Assembly: GCA_019358975.1 (NCBI GenBank)
Contig: JAHHIL010000001.1
Span: 372,001 to 436,000 of the forward strand
Origin: Trichocoleus desertorum ATA4-8-CV12
Lineage (GTDB): Bacteria; Cyanobacteriota; Cyanobacteriia; FACHB-46
Direction of reading: 5' to 3'
Length of the DNA stretch: 64,000 bases
In this document: positions 44,020 to 52,644 of the stretch, piece after piece
How positions within the stretch are numbered: position 1 is the stretch's first letter
How the letters are laid out: each line of letters begins with the position of its first letter
Notes under the pieces: generated by a model
Databases searched by the model: none
Seen by the model: only the letters and a program-made list of their open reading frames with translations
What the model was told of the DNA's origin: nothing
Translations under genes and position numbers: made by a program

Positions 44020-45213
44020 ATGAATCGAGTTTTTTCTCCTGTGCAACAACTCCTAATCACCTGGTTACTGGTACTAGCTGCGGGTTGGGTTACACTCAAC
44101 GCTCTTAATTATTTTGGCGATCTAATTAGTATTTTGGTGACAGCAGGTTTAATTGCCTTTTTGCTGAATTACGCGGTGGCTAAGCTGCAAGCTTTCTTAC
44201 CACGAGGTTTAGCCGCAGCATTGGTCTACTTGGCGGCAGGGGTTGGGGTTACGTTGATTGGCCTGACGATCGCGCCCCCTGTCTCTGAGCAAGCGCGGCA
44301 ACTGGCAACTAATTTTCCTAGCTTGCTGGAATCGGGACGCAATCAGTTAGATCAGTTCCAGTTTTGGAGTGAGGCTCACAATCTACCCTTTGACGTCCAG
44401 ATTTTAGAGCAGCAGTTGTCGGCAGAAGTGAGAGAGCGGGCGCAGGCGATCGCAGCTCAAGGGTTTGGCTTAGTCCTAGGAACAGTCAACTGGACGCTGG
44501 ATCTAGTTTTGATCTTGGTGATTTCGTTTTATATGCTCTTGGATGGAGAGCGGGTGTGGCGAGGACTGGTCAGCCTGTTTTCGCCTCAGATCCGAACTTG
44601 CTTAACCGATTCGTTACGACGAAATCTGCGGCAATTTTTTGCGGGGCAACTCCTGCTAGGGTTGTTTATGGCTGTGGTGCTGTCCCTGGCCTTTTTGTGG
44701 CTGCGAGTGCCATTTTTCTTGTTGTTTGCCGTGTTTATTGGGGTGATGGAAGTGATCCCGTTTATCGGGGCGACCTTGGGCATTGCCACGGTGAGTGTAG
44801 TAGTGGCATTTATTGATTGGTGGCTGGCGCTGCAAGTCTTGGGGGTGGCGATCGCGACGCAACAGATAAAAGACAACTTGCTAGCTCCCCGATTGATGGG
44901 CAATTTAACGGGTTTAAGCCCAGTGATTATCTTTACGTCGTTGCTACTTGGTGCGAAGGTGGCGGGCCTATTGGGGGTGATTTTGGCGATTCCCTTGACG
45001 GGAGTTGTGAAAAGTATTGCTGAGGTGGTTCTAGACCCAACCCTGCCGCCGCAAACGGGTTCATTTTTCTACAATCCTCTCAACCCTGATCCGCTTGTTG
45101 CTCCAACGCTAGAATTGGCTAACTCAGACTCTGTGGTAGATGTGGCTGGAGTTGGTGATGGGGAAGCGGCTCCTGTTATGGTGAGTTCCGTAGGAACCCA
45201 GCGCGATCGCTAA
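44020..45213 (+). CDS. AI-2E family transporter
   Basis: 397 residues, integral membrane. About eight helices with the family layout: a first hairpin (LLITWLLVLAAGWVTLNAL, LISILVTAGLIAFLLNYAV), a large outside loop with helical SEQARQLATNFPSLLESGRNQL, then the conserved FAGQLLLGLFMAVVLSLAFLWLRVP, VIPFIGATLGI and QQIKDNLLAPRLMGNLTGLSPVIIFTSLLLG signatures. Members export autoinducer-2, or act as Na+/H+ antiporters; the solute here is unknown. The acidic C-terminal tail is not conserved. Confidence 0.9.
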   Translation: MNRVFSPVQQLLITWLLVLAAGWVTLNALNYFGDLISILVTAGLIAFLLNYAVAKLQAFLPRGLAAALVYLAAGVGVTLIGLTIAPPVSEQARQLATNFPSLLESGRNQLDQFQFWSEAHNLPFDVQILEQQLSAEVRERAQAIAAQGFGLVLGTVNWTLDLVLILVISFYMLLDGERVWRGLVSLFSPQIRTCLTDSLRRNLRQFFAGQLLLGLFMAVVLSLAFLWLRVPFFLLFAVFIGVMEVIPFIGATLGIATVSVVVAFIDWWLALQVLGVAIATQQIKDNLLAPRLMGNLTGLSPVIIFTSLLLGAKVAGLLGVILAIPLTGVVKSIAEVVLDPTLPPQTGSFFYNPLNPDPLVAPTLELANSDSVVDVAGVGDGEAAPVMVSSVGTQRDR

Positions 45214-45266
45214 GTTCTATCGCTCAATACTGGAGTTTTCGTCAGTTCGCATTAGGTAGCAGTGTT

Positions 45267-46331
45267 ATGGATTGGTGGCAGAAACTTAAAAAGAATCCTT
45301 TGGCTCGATTTGGGGCTTTAGTGCTGTTGGTTTTCTATCTCGCGGTGCTCGCTGCTGATTTTGTTGCCCCCTATGACCCCTATGCTTCACAACCGGATGG
45401 AGCGTTGCTACCCCCGACTCAAATTTACTGGCGCAATCAGACAGGTCAATTTATTGGGCCTCACGTTTATCCCACGGTTCAGGGTCCGGTGGATTTGAAT
45501 ACGGGCGATCGCCAGCTAGTGATTGACCGTAGCCAGCCATCACCGTTGCGCCCCTTCGTCGCAGGTCATCCTTACAAGATCTTGGGGCTGGAGTTGAGGC
45601 GGCATCTCTTCGGCGCAGTCGGGCCAGCCAAATTCAATCTACTCGGCACTGATGAGCAAGCGCGCGATCAGTTTAGTCGGTTGCTATATGGCGGACGTAT
45701 TAGCCTCAGCATTGGTCTGGTGGGAGTCGCAATTTCTTTTCCCCTGGGCATGTTAGTCGGCGGCATTTCTGGGTTCTTTGGGGGCTTGGCTGACAGCTTC
45801 TTGATGCGTCTTGTAGAAGTGTTGATGACGATTCCCAGCATTTATTTGTTGGTGGCACTCGCGGCAGTGTTACCGCCTGGACTGACTAGTGCTCAACGAT
45901 TTCTCTTGATTGTGTTGATTACGTCGTTCATTAGCTGGGCAGGTTTAGCGCGGGTGATTCGAGGGCAAGTGCTCTCTATCAAACAACGGGAATTTGTCCA
46001 AGCTGCTACAGCAATGGGCGGTCAACCTTTCTACATTATTGTGCGTCACATTTTGCCGCAAACCGCGACCTACGTAATCATTTCAGCCACGCTCGCCATT
46101 CCTAGCTTTATTGTGGCGGAGTCGGTGCTGAGCTTGATTGGCTTAGGAATTCAGCAGCCTGACCCCTCTTGGGGCAACATGCTCTCTGCTGCGACTAATG
46201 CTTCTATCTTGGTGCTGCAACCTTGGTTGGTCTGGCCTCCAGCGCTGCTGATTATTCTGACGGTGCTGTCGTTTAACGTCCTGGGCGACGGTTTACGGGA
46301 TGCCCTCGATCCTCGGAGTTTACAGCGATAG
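45267..46331 (+). CDS. DppC-type ABC transporter permease
   Basis: 354 residues. Six membrane helices with a first helix (FGALVLLVFYLAVLAADFVAPY), then an unusually long periplasmic segment (about 40-125) before the permease core. The EAA loop that docks the ATPase is EFVQAATAMGGQPFYIIVRHILPQ. C-terminal PSWGNMLSAA and FNVLGDGLRDALDPR are typical of oligopeptide/nickel permeases (DppC/OppC). No DppB, ATPase or binding-protein gene is adjacent, so this subunit must work with components encoded elsewhere, a common cyanobacterial situation. Confidence 0.92.
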   Translation: MDWWQKLKKNPLARFGALVLLVFYLAVLAADFVAPYDPYASQPDGALLPPTQIYWRNQTGQFIGPHVYPTVQGPVDLNTGDRQLVIDRSQPSPLRPFVAGHPYKILGLELRRHLFGAVGPAKFNLLGTDEQARDQFSRLLYGGRISLSIGLVGVAISFPLGMLVGGISGFFGGLADSFLMRLVEVLMTIPSIYLLVALAAVLPPGLTSAQRFLLIVLITSFISWAGLARVIRGQVLSIKQREFVQAATAMGGQPFYIIVRHILPQTATYVIISATLAIPSFIVAESVLSLIGLGIQQPDPSWGNMLSAATNASILVLQPWLVWPPALLIILTVLSFNVLGDGLRDALDPRSLQR

Positions 46332-46860
46332 TCAGGGGGTAGGGGCAGTAATTTTCCTGAGCTGAATTCAGAAGATCCACTTGACGCACTCCCACGGCTA
46401 AAGCACGTGGGATTCAGCGATACTAGCGAACAATGCGAGGCGAACCCCGTCTGACTTGCTCTCTCGCTCTAGACAACGCCCTGCCTAGTTGGATTGCTCC
46501 AAACAACCAGAATTGGTTTTCTCTCTTTAGGACTGACAGACAATGCGTAGCGAAGCGTGCCGAAGGCTTATCCTGGATTTTACCCCTAGCGATTCGAGTT
46601 TTCCAATTAAACTGCCAAGTCTACATTCCTGCGGTACGTTTGAGTCTTTACCCGAACAACTTCTGTTCAGAACCCGCCGAAACCCAAGTATGTTGAAGAA
46701 CTTGCTTGAATTCTATCAGAACACATGGTTCATTTGTTCGCCTCCGGCTCACCGCCTTATATCCCACGGCTAAAGCATGTGGGCTTTACGGCGATCTCTG
46801 TAAAGATCTGCCTTATCTTGATTTTTGTCACATTTTTGACTTTTATTTTCCCGGCTCTTC
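46332..46860. mobile_element. Probable insertion-sequence remnant with two end-like hairpins
   Basis: No gene is supported. Two near-identical stem-loops in the same orientation lie 372 bases apart: 46391-46411 (CCCACG - GCTAAAGCA - CGTGGG) and 46763-46783 (the same, with TGTGGG as the second arm). Hairpins of this form mark ends of IS200/IS605/IS607-group elements in cyanobacteria. The sequence between them has only short meaningless frames, so it would be a transposase-less derivative. Confidence 0.5.
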
Positions 46861-47009
46861 TAGAATTAGCTCAGTATATTCTCTATGTGACTGTATCGGT
46901 CATGCAAAGCGTCCCAGAAATACTACTGGGTTGCAATTCGTGAGCTGACTGATAGGGCAAATACTGGGTGAACAACAAAGGCAGGAAGCAGGCACTTCCT
47001 GTCTTTTTT
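46836..47009 (+). ncRNA. Candidate small RNA with promoter and terminator
   Basis: TTGACT (46836-46841) and TAGAAT (46861-46866), spaced 19 bases, resemble a sigma-70 promoter. A strong intrinsic terminator in the same direction lies at 46980-47009. The roughly 135-base transcript between them has no reading frame of note but can form a CCCAG/CTGGG hairpin (about 46911-46929). It runs toward tsaB, whose stop codon overlaps the T tract. I do not recognise it as 6S RNA or Yfr1. Confidence 0.35.
46980..47009 (+). terminator. Intrinsic terminator
   Basis: CAGGAAG (46982-46988) pairs with CTTCCTG (46995-47001), extended by G-C and G-U pairs, followed by six T residues (47004-47009). The direction is plus, so it ends something transcribed toward tsaB; it could also act weakly for tsaB itself. 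Confidence 0.75.
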
Positions 47010-47703
47010 ATGGGTTAGTGACTGGGTGTTGACCATAAAAAGGCAGTGCTGCTGACCAGTGCGATCGCACCCCTTGATTCCAATCCTGTTCAGCCAGTGC
47101 TAAAACTCCTAAAACCGATTCACCAAGCCCCCCCTCTGCTTTGACTAACTCATAGGTCGTGGGCCAGCTAGCTAAAGTTGCTTCCCAATCGGCTAGGGAC
47201 TGGATGTCATCTGCCAAGAGAGTCGTTAAACCAGTCTCTGGGTCTACTTGATAGATAGCCCCGTACACTTCCCCCCGCTGGGCTGGCATTTGCACAGCAA
47301 TCACCTGTGGCTCAAGGGCAAGTTGAGGGTGCTGGTAGGCAGAAACCCAAGCGGAGGCAGCAAGTGACGAAACTGCAAATAGGGGAAGGTCGAGCTGCTG
47401 TGCCAAGGTACGAGCCGTGACCATGCCGATGCGGGTACCTGTAAAGCCACCGGGTCCCCGTGCTACTGCAATAAAAGCTAAATCTGACCAAGTTTGTGGT
47501 GGCATGAACTCACCGAGATAGTGATGTAGGTGAGTAGATAGCCCACGGTCTAAACTCCAAACTTGATGGCGGCGATCGCCTGTGAAGTTGCCTAAAGCTA
47601 GACCCAATTCTGGGGTGCTGGTATGTAGTGCTAAGCCGTATGGGGCGGTAGAAGCGGAGGAAAGCTTAGGAGTCAAAGTTAGTTCAGGAATCACAAGTGC
47701 CAA
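47008..47703 (-). CDS. tsaB: tRNA threonylcarbamoyladenosine biosynthesis protein TsaB
   Basis: 231 residues; an ASKHA-fold partner of TsaD needed for t6A37 in ANN-decoding tRNAs. Motifs: YGLALHTSTPELGLALG, FIAVARGPGGFTGTRIGMVTARTLAQQLDLPLFAVSSLAA, and the tail typical of bacterial TsaB. No in-frame ATG is available at the expected position; TTG at 47703 or the GTG at 47694 would start it. It begins 8 bases before the end of the kinase gene on the same strand, so the pair is likely co-transcribed. Confidence 0.93.
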   Translation of the reverse strand: MALVIPELTLTPKLSSASTAPYGLALHTSTPELGLALGNFTGDRRHQVWSLDRGLSTHLHHYLGEFMPPQTWSDLAFIAVARGPGGFTGTRIGMVTARTLAQQLDLPLFAVSSLAASAWVSAYQHPQLALEPQVIAVQMPAQRGEVYGAIYQVDPETGLTTLLADDIQSLADWEATLASWPTTYELVKAEGGLGESVLGVLALAEQDWNQGVRSHWSAALPFYGQHPVTNP

Positions 47704-47710
47704 TAGTCAT

Positions 47711-49609
47711 TTAATCACGCCGCCAAATCTTGATGCTGCCATCATCACAAGCACTGGCAATAGCTTGGCCATCGGCGCTGATCGTGACTGACCAAATCCA
47801 AGCCACATGCCCCACCAATGTTTCCAGTAGGCTTCCGGTTTCAAGTTGCCAAATTTTGAGGGTTTTGTCTTGGCTGCCACTCACTAGTAGCTGTCCATCA
47901 GGGCTGATAGCGACAGCATTAACGGCGTCTGCATGACCAGTTAGGGTATGCAGTACATCTCCGGTTTTGAGTTGCCAAATCTTGAGGGTCTTGTCTTGGC
48001 TACCGCTCACCAGCAGTTTTCCGTCAGAGCTAAGCGCCAGAGAGTTGATCGCCGCAGCATGCCCTGTCAGAGTGTGGAGCACTGTTCCTGTTTCGAGCCG
48101 CCAAATCTTGATCGTGGTGTCGCGGCTACCACTGATCAGTAAAGGTGGTTTGGTAGTGGGTGAATTCTCTGTTCCTGTTGCTAGGGCGATCGCTAGTACC
48201 CAGTGCTCATGTCCCACCAACGTCTGGAGCAGTTGACCTGTTGTAATCTGCCACAGCTTGACGCTTTTATCTTGACTACCACTGGCTAGATACTGGCTGT
48301 CGAGGCTAAAGGTTACGGCTCGAACCCAGTCGGTGTGGCCGCTCAGTGTTTTTAATAAGGTTCCAGTGCTGAGTTGCCAAATTTTTACTGTTTTGTCATT
48401 GCTGCCACTGGCGACTAATTGACCATCCGGACTAATCGCCACCGATCGCACCCAGTGCTCATGACCCAATAAAGTGTGCAGCAACTGTCCAGTGGTTAAG
48501 TCCCAAATCTTGACGGTACGGTCTCCGCTGCCACTCACCATTACTCGGCTATCGGGACTAATGGCTAGCGATCGCACCCAGCGAGAATGTCCAGTCAGAG
48601 TTTGCACACAACGCCAGCCAGGGGATGTTGGAGCGCTAGGTATGGTTTGGGCTGGAATTTTAGGTGGTATTGAGTCTGTCTGTTGGGTTACGATCGCTAC
48701 GATCGGAGCTGGTGTTAGTGATAATGCTGGAGCCTGTAAGTCCTGCAAGGCGGCAATCGCAGATTGATAGCGTTTCTTGGTCGCACTCTGAAGCAAGCGA
48801 TCGAGAATTTGGCCCAAATTACCACTAATGGGGTGTTTGAGGTGGGGTTGCCACAGCCAGATGCCTTCTTCGGTGTCAAATAAATCTGACGGATGGGTAT
48901 GAGTCAACAAATAAATACAAGTGACCCCCAGACTGTAGAGATCGCTAGCAAAGATAGCTTTACCCATTGCTTGCTCTGGAGCCACAAACGCAGGGCTACC
49001 AATGCTTGTACCCGTGCGAGAGAGATCAGCGCTGCTAGCTGACTTTGCCGCCCCAAAATCTACCAACACTAATTGCTGGTCAAGGCGACGACGAATAATA
49101 TTGGTGGGTTTGATGTCGCGGTGGATGACATGGTGTTCGTGGACAAATTGCAGCACTGGTAACAAATCACTCAGCAACTGGCGAATTTGCATTTCACTAA
49201 ACACACCGTTTTGAGCCAGTTCTTGCTCCAGAGTGGCTCCATCAATCAACTCTTGAATCAAATACTGAAACTGGTCTTGCTGAAAGTACGCCAGCAACTC
49301 TGGAATTTGCGGATGGTGGCCTAATTCTTCTAGCCGAACTGCTTCTAAGCGAAATAGCTGGGCGGCTTTAATGGGGTTGCGAATGCTTTGGGGCAGAGGA
49401 AAGCACTGCTTGATTACACAGCGCGGCTTGGAAGGCTTGTAGTCGTCTAAAGCCAGAAAAGTTCTGCCAAAACCTCCCTGCCCAATGGGTTCGATGGCGC
49501 AGTAGCGATCGCCCAGCACCAACTTAAAGCCGCAAGCTTCGCAGAACTTAGCGGATTCTGCATTTTGCGGGTTTCGACAAACCGGATTGAGGCAGTAGCG
49601 CATACCCAT
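47711..49609 (-). CDS. Ser/Thr protein kinase with seven WD40 repeats
   Basis: 632 residues. An N-terminal zinc ribbon (CLNPVCRNPQNAESAKFCEACG) precedes a eukaryotic-type kinase domain (about 30-290): IGQGGFGRTFLALD, VIKQ lysine, VIHRDIKPTNII catalytic loop, VDFGAAKS and FVAPEQAMG. A linker leads to a seven-bladed WD40 propeller (about 335-632), each blade ending in a variant of SGSQDKTVKIWQL. All kinase residues are intact, so it should be active. Substrate unknown; the propeller likely recruits it. The ATG at 49609 has a second in-frame ATG at 49603. The WD40 blades are very similar to each other, so recombination is likely. Confidence 0.93.
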   Translation of the reverse strand: MGMRYCLNPVCRNPQNAESAKFCEACGFKLVLGDRYCAIEPIGQGGFGRTFLALDDYKPSKPRCVIKQCFPLPQSIRNPIKAAQLFRLEAVRLEELGHHPQIPELLAYFQQDQFQYLIQELIDGATLEQELAQNGVFSEMQIRQLLSDLLPVLQFVHEHHVIHRDIKPTNIIRRRLDQQLVLVDFGAAKSASSADLSRTGTSIGSPAFVAPEQAMGKAIFASDLYSLGVTCIYLLTHTHPSDLFDTEEGIWLWQPHLKHPISGNLGQILDRLLQSATKKRYQSAIAALQDLQAPALSLTPAPIVAIVTQQTDSIPPKIPAQTIPSAPTSPGWRCVQTLTGHSRWVRSLAISPDSRVMVSGSGDRTVKIWDLTTGQLLHTLLGHEHWVRSVAISPDGQLVASGSNDKTVKIWQLSTGTLLKTLSGHTDWVRAVTFSLDSQYLASGSQDKSVKLWQITTGQLLQTLVGHEHWVLAIALATGTENSPTTKPPLLISGSRDTTIKIWRLETGTVLHTLTGHAAAINSLALSSDGKLLVSGSQDKTLKIWQLKTGDVLHTLTGHADAVNAVAISPDGQLLVSGSQDKTLKIWQLETGSLLETLVGHVAWIWSVTISADGQAIASACDDGSIKIWRRD

Positions 49610-49723
49610 AGGAACCCAAGTCCATTGAGTTTATCCTACGCCGTCCCCCTAGATTTCCTAGTAGCTGAATGAGCTTTTGCGTTAGCAAAAAATTAAACTG
49701 AGCGCAAAATTTAAGCTGCCAAG

Positions 49724-49972
49724 TTAAGTTGGGACTAACTCACCGGGGCGCAATTTAGCCCACTTGCCTGTTTCTTGCTTAAAGCTTTGACAGCCAACCA
49801 CATCCCATTCCATCTGGATTTCATCCTCTGATGAACGGATATTTACATTGATAGTTGGTTCAACCGCTTCAAAATCTGGTGTATTTGTCAGGTGAGGCTG
49901 TTGATGCTGCCCTTCGACTGCATGATAAGTAGTGCAGCGATCTACGTAGTGGCAGTTCACACAAATGCACAT
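49724..49972 (-). CDS. ycf34: Ycf34 family iron-sulfur protein
   Basis: 82 residues starting MCICVNCHYVDRC, with the conserved cysteines that bind an Fe-S cluster in the Synechocystis homologue and a fourth in DVVGCQSF. Ycf34 affects photosynthetic electron flow and cyanobacterial iron regulation. I use ATG 49972 because the family begins at MCICVNC; an upstream in-frame start at 49999 adds nine unmatched residues. It lies just after the kinase gene start, with cca divergent. Confidence 0.93.
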   Translation of the reverse strand: MCICVNCHYVDRCTTYHAVEGQHQQPHLTNTPDFEAVEPTINVNIRSSEDEIQMEWDVVGCQSFKQETGKWAKLRPGELVPT

Positions 49973-50088
49973 GATCAGAACCTCTCCGTAGGTTGACAAG
50001 GTGGGTTTACCAGACCCCGCATGTCTTTCTGTTACTCTAGCTTAGGCGAGTCAATTCTTGGCTAGCCGCTCGATTGATTTTTGTTTCC

Positions 50089-51462
50089 ATGCACGCTTCT
50101 TCAATTTCTTTATCTGTTTTATCGCCCCAAACTTGGCCTTTTGGTTTGCAGTGGTTGCCACAGCCTGCTTATTTGGTGGGGGGTATCGTCCGTGACGCGC
50201 TGCTCGGTCGCCATGCCGACTACCTAGACCTCGACTTTGTCATGCCCGAAAAGGCAGTGGAAACGGCTCAGGCGATCGCTCACCACCATAAGGCAGGCTT
50301 TGTTTTATTAGATTCGGAGCGCCAAATTGCGCGGGTAGTGTTTGAGCAAGCCACAGCAGATTTTGCTCAGCAAATGGGGTCTAGCCTAGAAATCGACCTA
50401 CAGCGGCGGGACTTCACAGTGAATGCGATCGCTTACAACCCACATACGGAAGAGTTGATCGATCCATTACAAGGCTTTGTGGACTTGAAACAAAGCTCAA
50501 TTCGTATGGTGGCTTCCGAAAACTTACGGGAAGACCCCTTACGTCTGTTGCGGGCTTATCGCCAAGCAGCCCAATTGAGCTTTACTCTCGATGCGGAGAC
50601 GCGGGCTGTGATTCGCCAGTTTTCTCCTTATTTAAGCCAAGTCGCTGCCGAACGTATCCAGTCAGAACTTAACTATTTGTTTGGCAGCGCTCAAGGAACT
50701 CCGTGGTTGACTGCCGCTTGGCAAGATGGGCTGCTGCGAGCTTGGTTTCCCTACGCCACGGCCCAAAGTTTGGCTCAAGTCGCTGCGATTGATCAGTCGG
50801 TGTTCAGTTTGGTAGCAGCTTGTCCAAGTTTTAAGGCTGAACTTTATGCTTCGCTACGGCACACAACCAAAGCTAGCCGTAAAGGCGGTAAAAACTCATC
50901 TGGCACTACAGGAAACAAGTCTGCTACCAGCAACTGTAGTGCTGAGGCTGGAGTTGCTAAAGCCAAACTCGCAGGTGATCATCGCACCTGGATTACGGTG
51001 GCCAAGTTGGCTAGTTTGTTATCTCCAGACCTAGCGCAGGCTGAGTTAGAGTTATTGAACTTGAAATACAGTCGAGCTGAGATTCAAGCTGCATTAACAA
51101 TCCTCAAGTTTTTGCCTCAGTTGCAAGCTGTCAGACCGATGACAGGTTTGTCTTGTCGAGAGCAGTATTTTCTGTTTCAATCAGTGGGTCCGGTATTTCC
51201 AGCCCTGATGGTGCGAGCTTTAGCCGCAGGTGTGCCGATATCAGTGCTGTCAGCGCTGATCGAGCGTTTTCTAACCCCTGATGATCCGGTGGCGCATCCT
51301 GTGCCTCTCGTCAGCGGTCAAGACCTGATGACACGCCTGAAATTAGCTGCTGGCCCTCAAATTGGGCAACTTCTAGCTGAAATTCAATTGGCGAGGGCTG
51401 AGGGATGGATCACCACTCCCACCGATGCACTAGAATGGGCTGCCAAAATTGCCAAACTGTAA
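50089..51462 (+). CDS. cca: CCA tRNA nucleotidyltransferase
   Basis: 457 residues from ATG 50089 (TTG 50074 is an alternative). Class II nucleotidyltransferase: AYLVGGIVRDALLGR, the metal pair in LDLDFVM, RRDFTVNAIAYNPHTEELIDPLQG and the template-like REDPLRLLRAYRQAAQL. It adds or repairs the 3' CCA. The tRNA genes here lack an encoded CCA, so this activity is essential. A Ser/Gly/Asn-rich insert (SRKGGKNSSGTTGNKSATSN) breaks the helical C-terminal half and may be a variable loop. Confidence 0.95.
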   Translation: MHASSISLSVLSPQTWPFGLQWLPQPAYLVGGIVRDALLGRHADYLDLDFVMPEKAVETAQAIAHHHKAGFVLLDSERQIARVVFEQATADFAQQMGSSLEIDLQRRDFTVNAIAYNPHTEELIDPLQGFVDLKQSSIRMVASENLREDPLRLLRAYRQAAQLSFTLDAETRAVIRQFSPYLSQVAAERIQSELNYLFGSAQGTPWLTAAWQDGLLRAWFPYATAQSLAQVAAIDQSVFSLVAACPSFKAELYASLRHTTKASRKGGKNSSGTTGNKSATSNCSAEAGVAKAKLAGDHRTWITVAKLASLLSPDLAQAELELLNLKYSRAEIQAALTILKFLPQLQAVRPMTGLSCREQYFLFQSVGPVFPALMVRALAAGVPISVLSALIERFLTPDDPVAHPVPLVSGQDLMTRLKLAAGPQIGQLLAEIQLARAEGWITTPTDALEWAAKIAKL

Positions 51463-51706
51463 CAGTGCTTGGCTTTGAAAGCTTGGGTACTTTTTGCCAA
51501 CAGCTCTGTTAACCGCAATCCAGCAGCAATCCAGCTAAATTTAAGGCAGAGCTGCTTGGGCGAGAGTCACAGATTAGGTTAGAGTAAACATCTGACCAAT
51601 TTTTCTAGGCGTTCTGGTTTTTAGATCGCTTGTTTGAGATCGCTTCTCTTAAAAATTTGGGAAAGCGATCGCTTTTCGCGTGGCAGATAGATTCAACGAG
51701 GTAAAC

Positions 51707-51889
51707 ATGGCTAAACGCCGCAACTTAAAAAAAGAAAAAGCTCTCCGTAACGAAGCTTACGCTCGCAAATTCCGTAAGCGCACTAACAAGGGCCGTTTTG
51801 GCAAGAGACGCTACGGTAATGACAACCGGGCTGAAGAAACTGAAACCGATCAAGAGGGCGCAAGAGACGGCGCTGAAGCTACAGACTAG
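51707..51889 (+). CDS. Small basic protein, unknown function
   Basis: 60 residues. The first 40 are strongly basic (MAKRRNLKKEKALRNEAYARKFRKRTNKGRFGKRRYG) and the last 20 acidic (AEETETDQEGARDGAEATD). ATG 51707 follows a purine-rich ribosome site (ACGAGGT); an upstream in-frame start at 51680 lacks one. The basic part looks like an RNA-binding or ribosome-associated peptide. No family recognised with certainty. Confidence 0.7.
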   Translation: MAKRRNLKKEKALRNEAYARKFRKRTNKGRFGKRRYGNDNRAEETETDQEGARDGAEATD

Positions 51890-51987
51890 TCTCCCAGGGT
51901 TTCCCATTGCGATGCAGTCAAGATTGCTGACAGCCTAGGCATGAGTGGCTGGTGGCAAGACATTCCGGGTCATGGCTGAATGTTGCT

Positions 51988-52526
51988 TCAGCCTGTGAAA
52001 TCGACAGAGCGGCTGGAAATGGTATGCCAAAAACTGGTTTCTGGCAGGGGTAGATTCCGAAGCTGACGATTAATTTCGGCTGCTGCTGCCAGCCCAGAGT
52101 CCAAGGCACTCTCGATTTGCATCCCCCCACACCAATCGCCACTGCAAACGAGTGGTGGAGTGGTTGGAGCAATCAAACAAGGTGCTGGCCAAAACTGATC
52201 AGGAAGCGCATAACTCCAACGGTGAACTTGTAACCAGTCGGGGGCGTCGAGCCAGGGCCAAAACATTTGAGCCGTGTAGTCTAAGAGTTGACGCCCTATC
52301 GCTGGTAAATCAGAAGTTTCTAGGTTTTTCTGGGCAAAGCTAGCATTGCTTTGGAACACAAAAGTAGGTGGCGGCTGTTCTGGGCTTTTGCTATTCTCTA
52401 GGCTGATCCAATCGAGAATTGGGTTCTTAGGGCAGCTACTACAACAACACGATAGCCCAACTGCCGCAACTGCTGAGCGCAACTAATCCCTGCAATGCCA
52501 GCTCCAATCACAGCCACATCGAACAC
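51988..52526 (-). pseudogene. NAD(P)/FAD-dependent oxidoreductase with internal deletion
   Basis: Two pieces of one gene remain. Near 52526-52465 the minus strand reads VFDVAVIGAGIAGISCAQQLRQLGYRVVVV, the FAD-binding N-terminus. From about 52420 to 51988 it reads, in a different frame, the C-terminal half of the cyanobacterial renalase-like family: PPPTFVFQSNASFAQKNLE, WLQVHRWSYALPDQFWP, PLVCSGDWCGGMQIESALDSGLAAA. The middle of about 150-200 residues is missing and the frame shifts at the join. The product cannot fold as an intact flavoenzyme. Confidence 0.8.
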
Positions 52527-52644
52527 GAATGTTGGGTCTCCAATACTGCATCGGGCTAACAGCGAACAAAGCCACAGCGCACAGCCGATCGCTAAGAGTA
52601 GAATATGGGACAGCGGGGTTAATCGTGCAGTTGTGGAGGGATTT

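Noticed and set aside
46433-46948. Several short plus-strand frames after the permease gene
   Set aside because: They overlap the two hairpins, share no motif and look like decayed or non-coding IS-type sequence.
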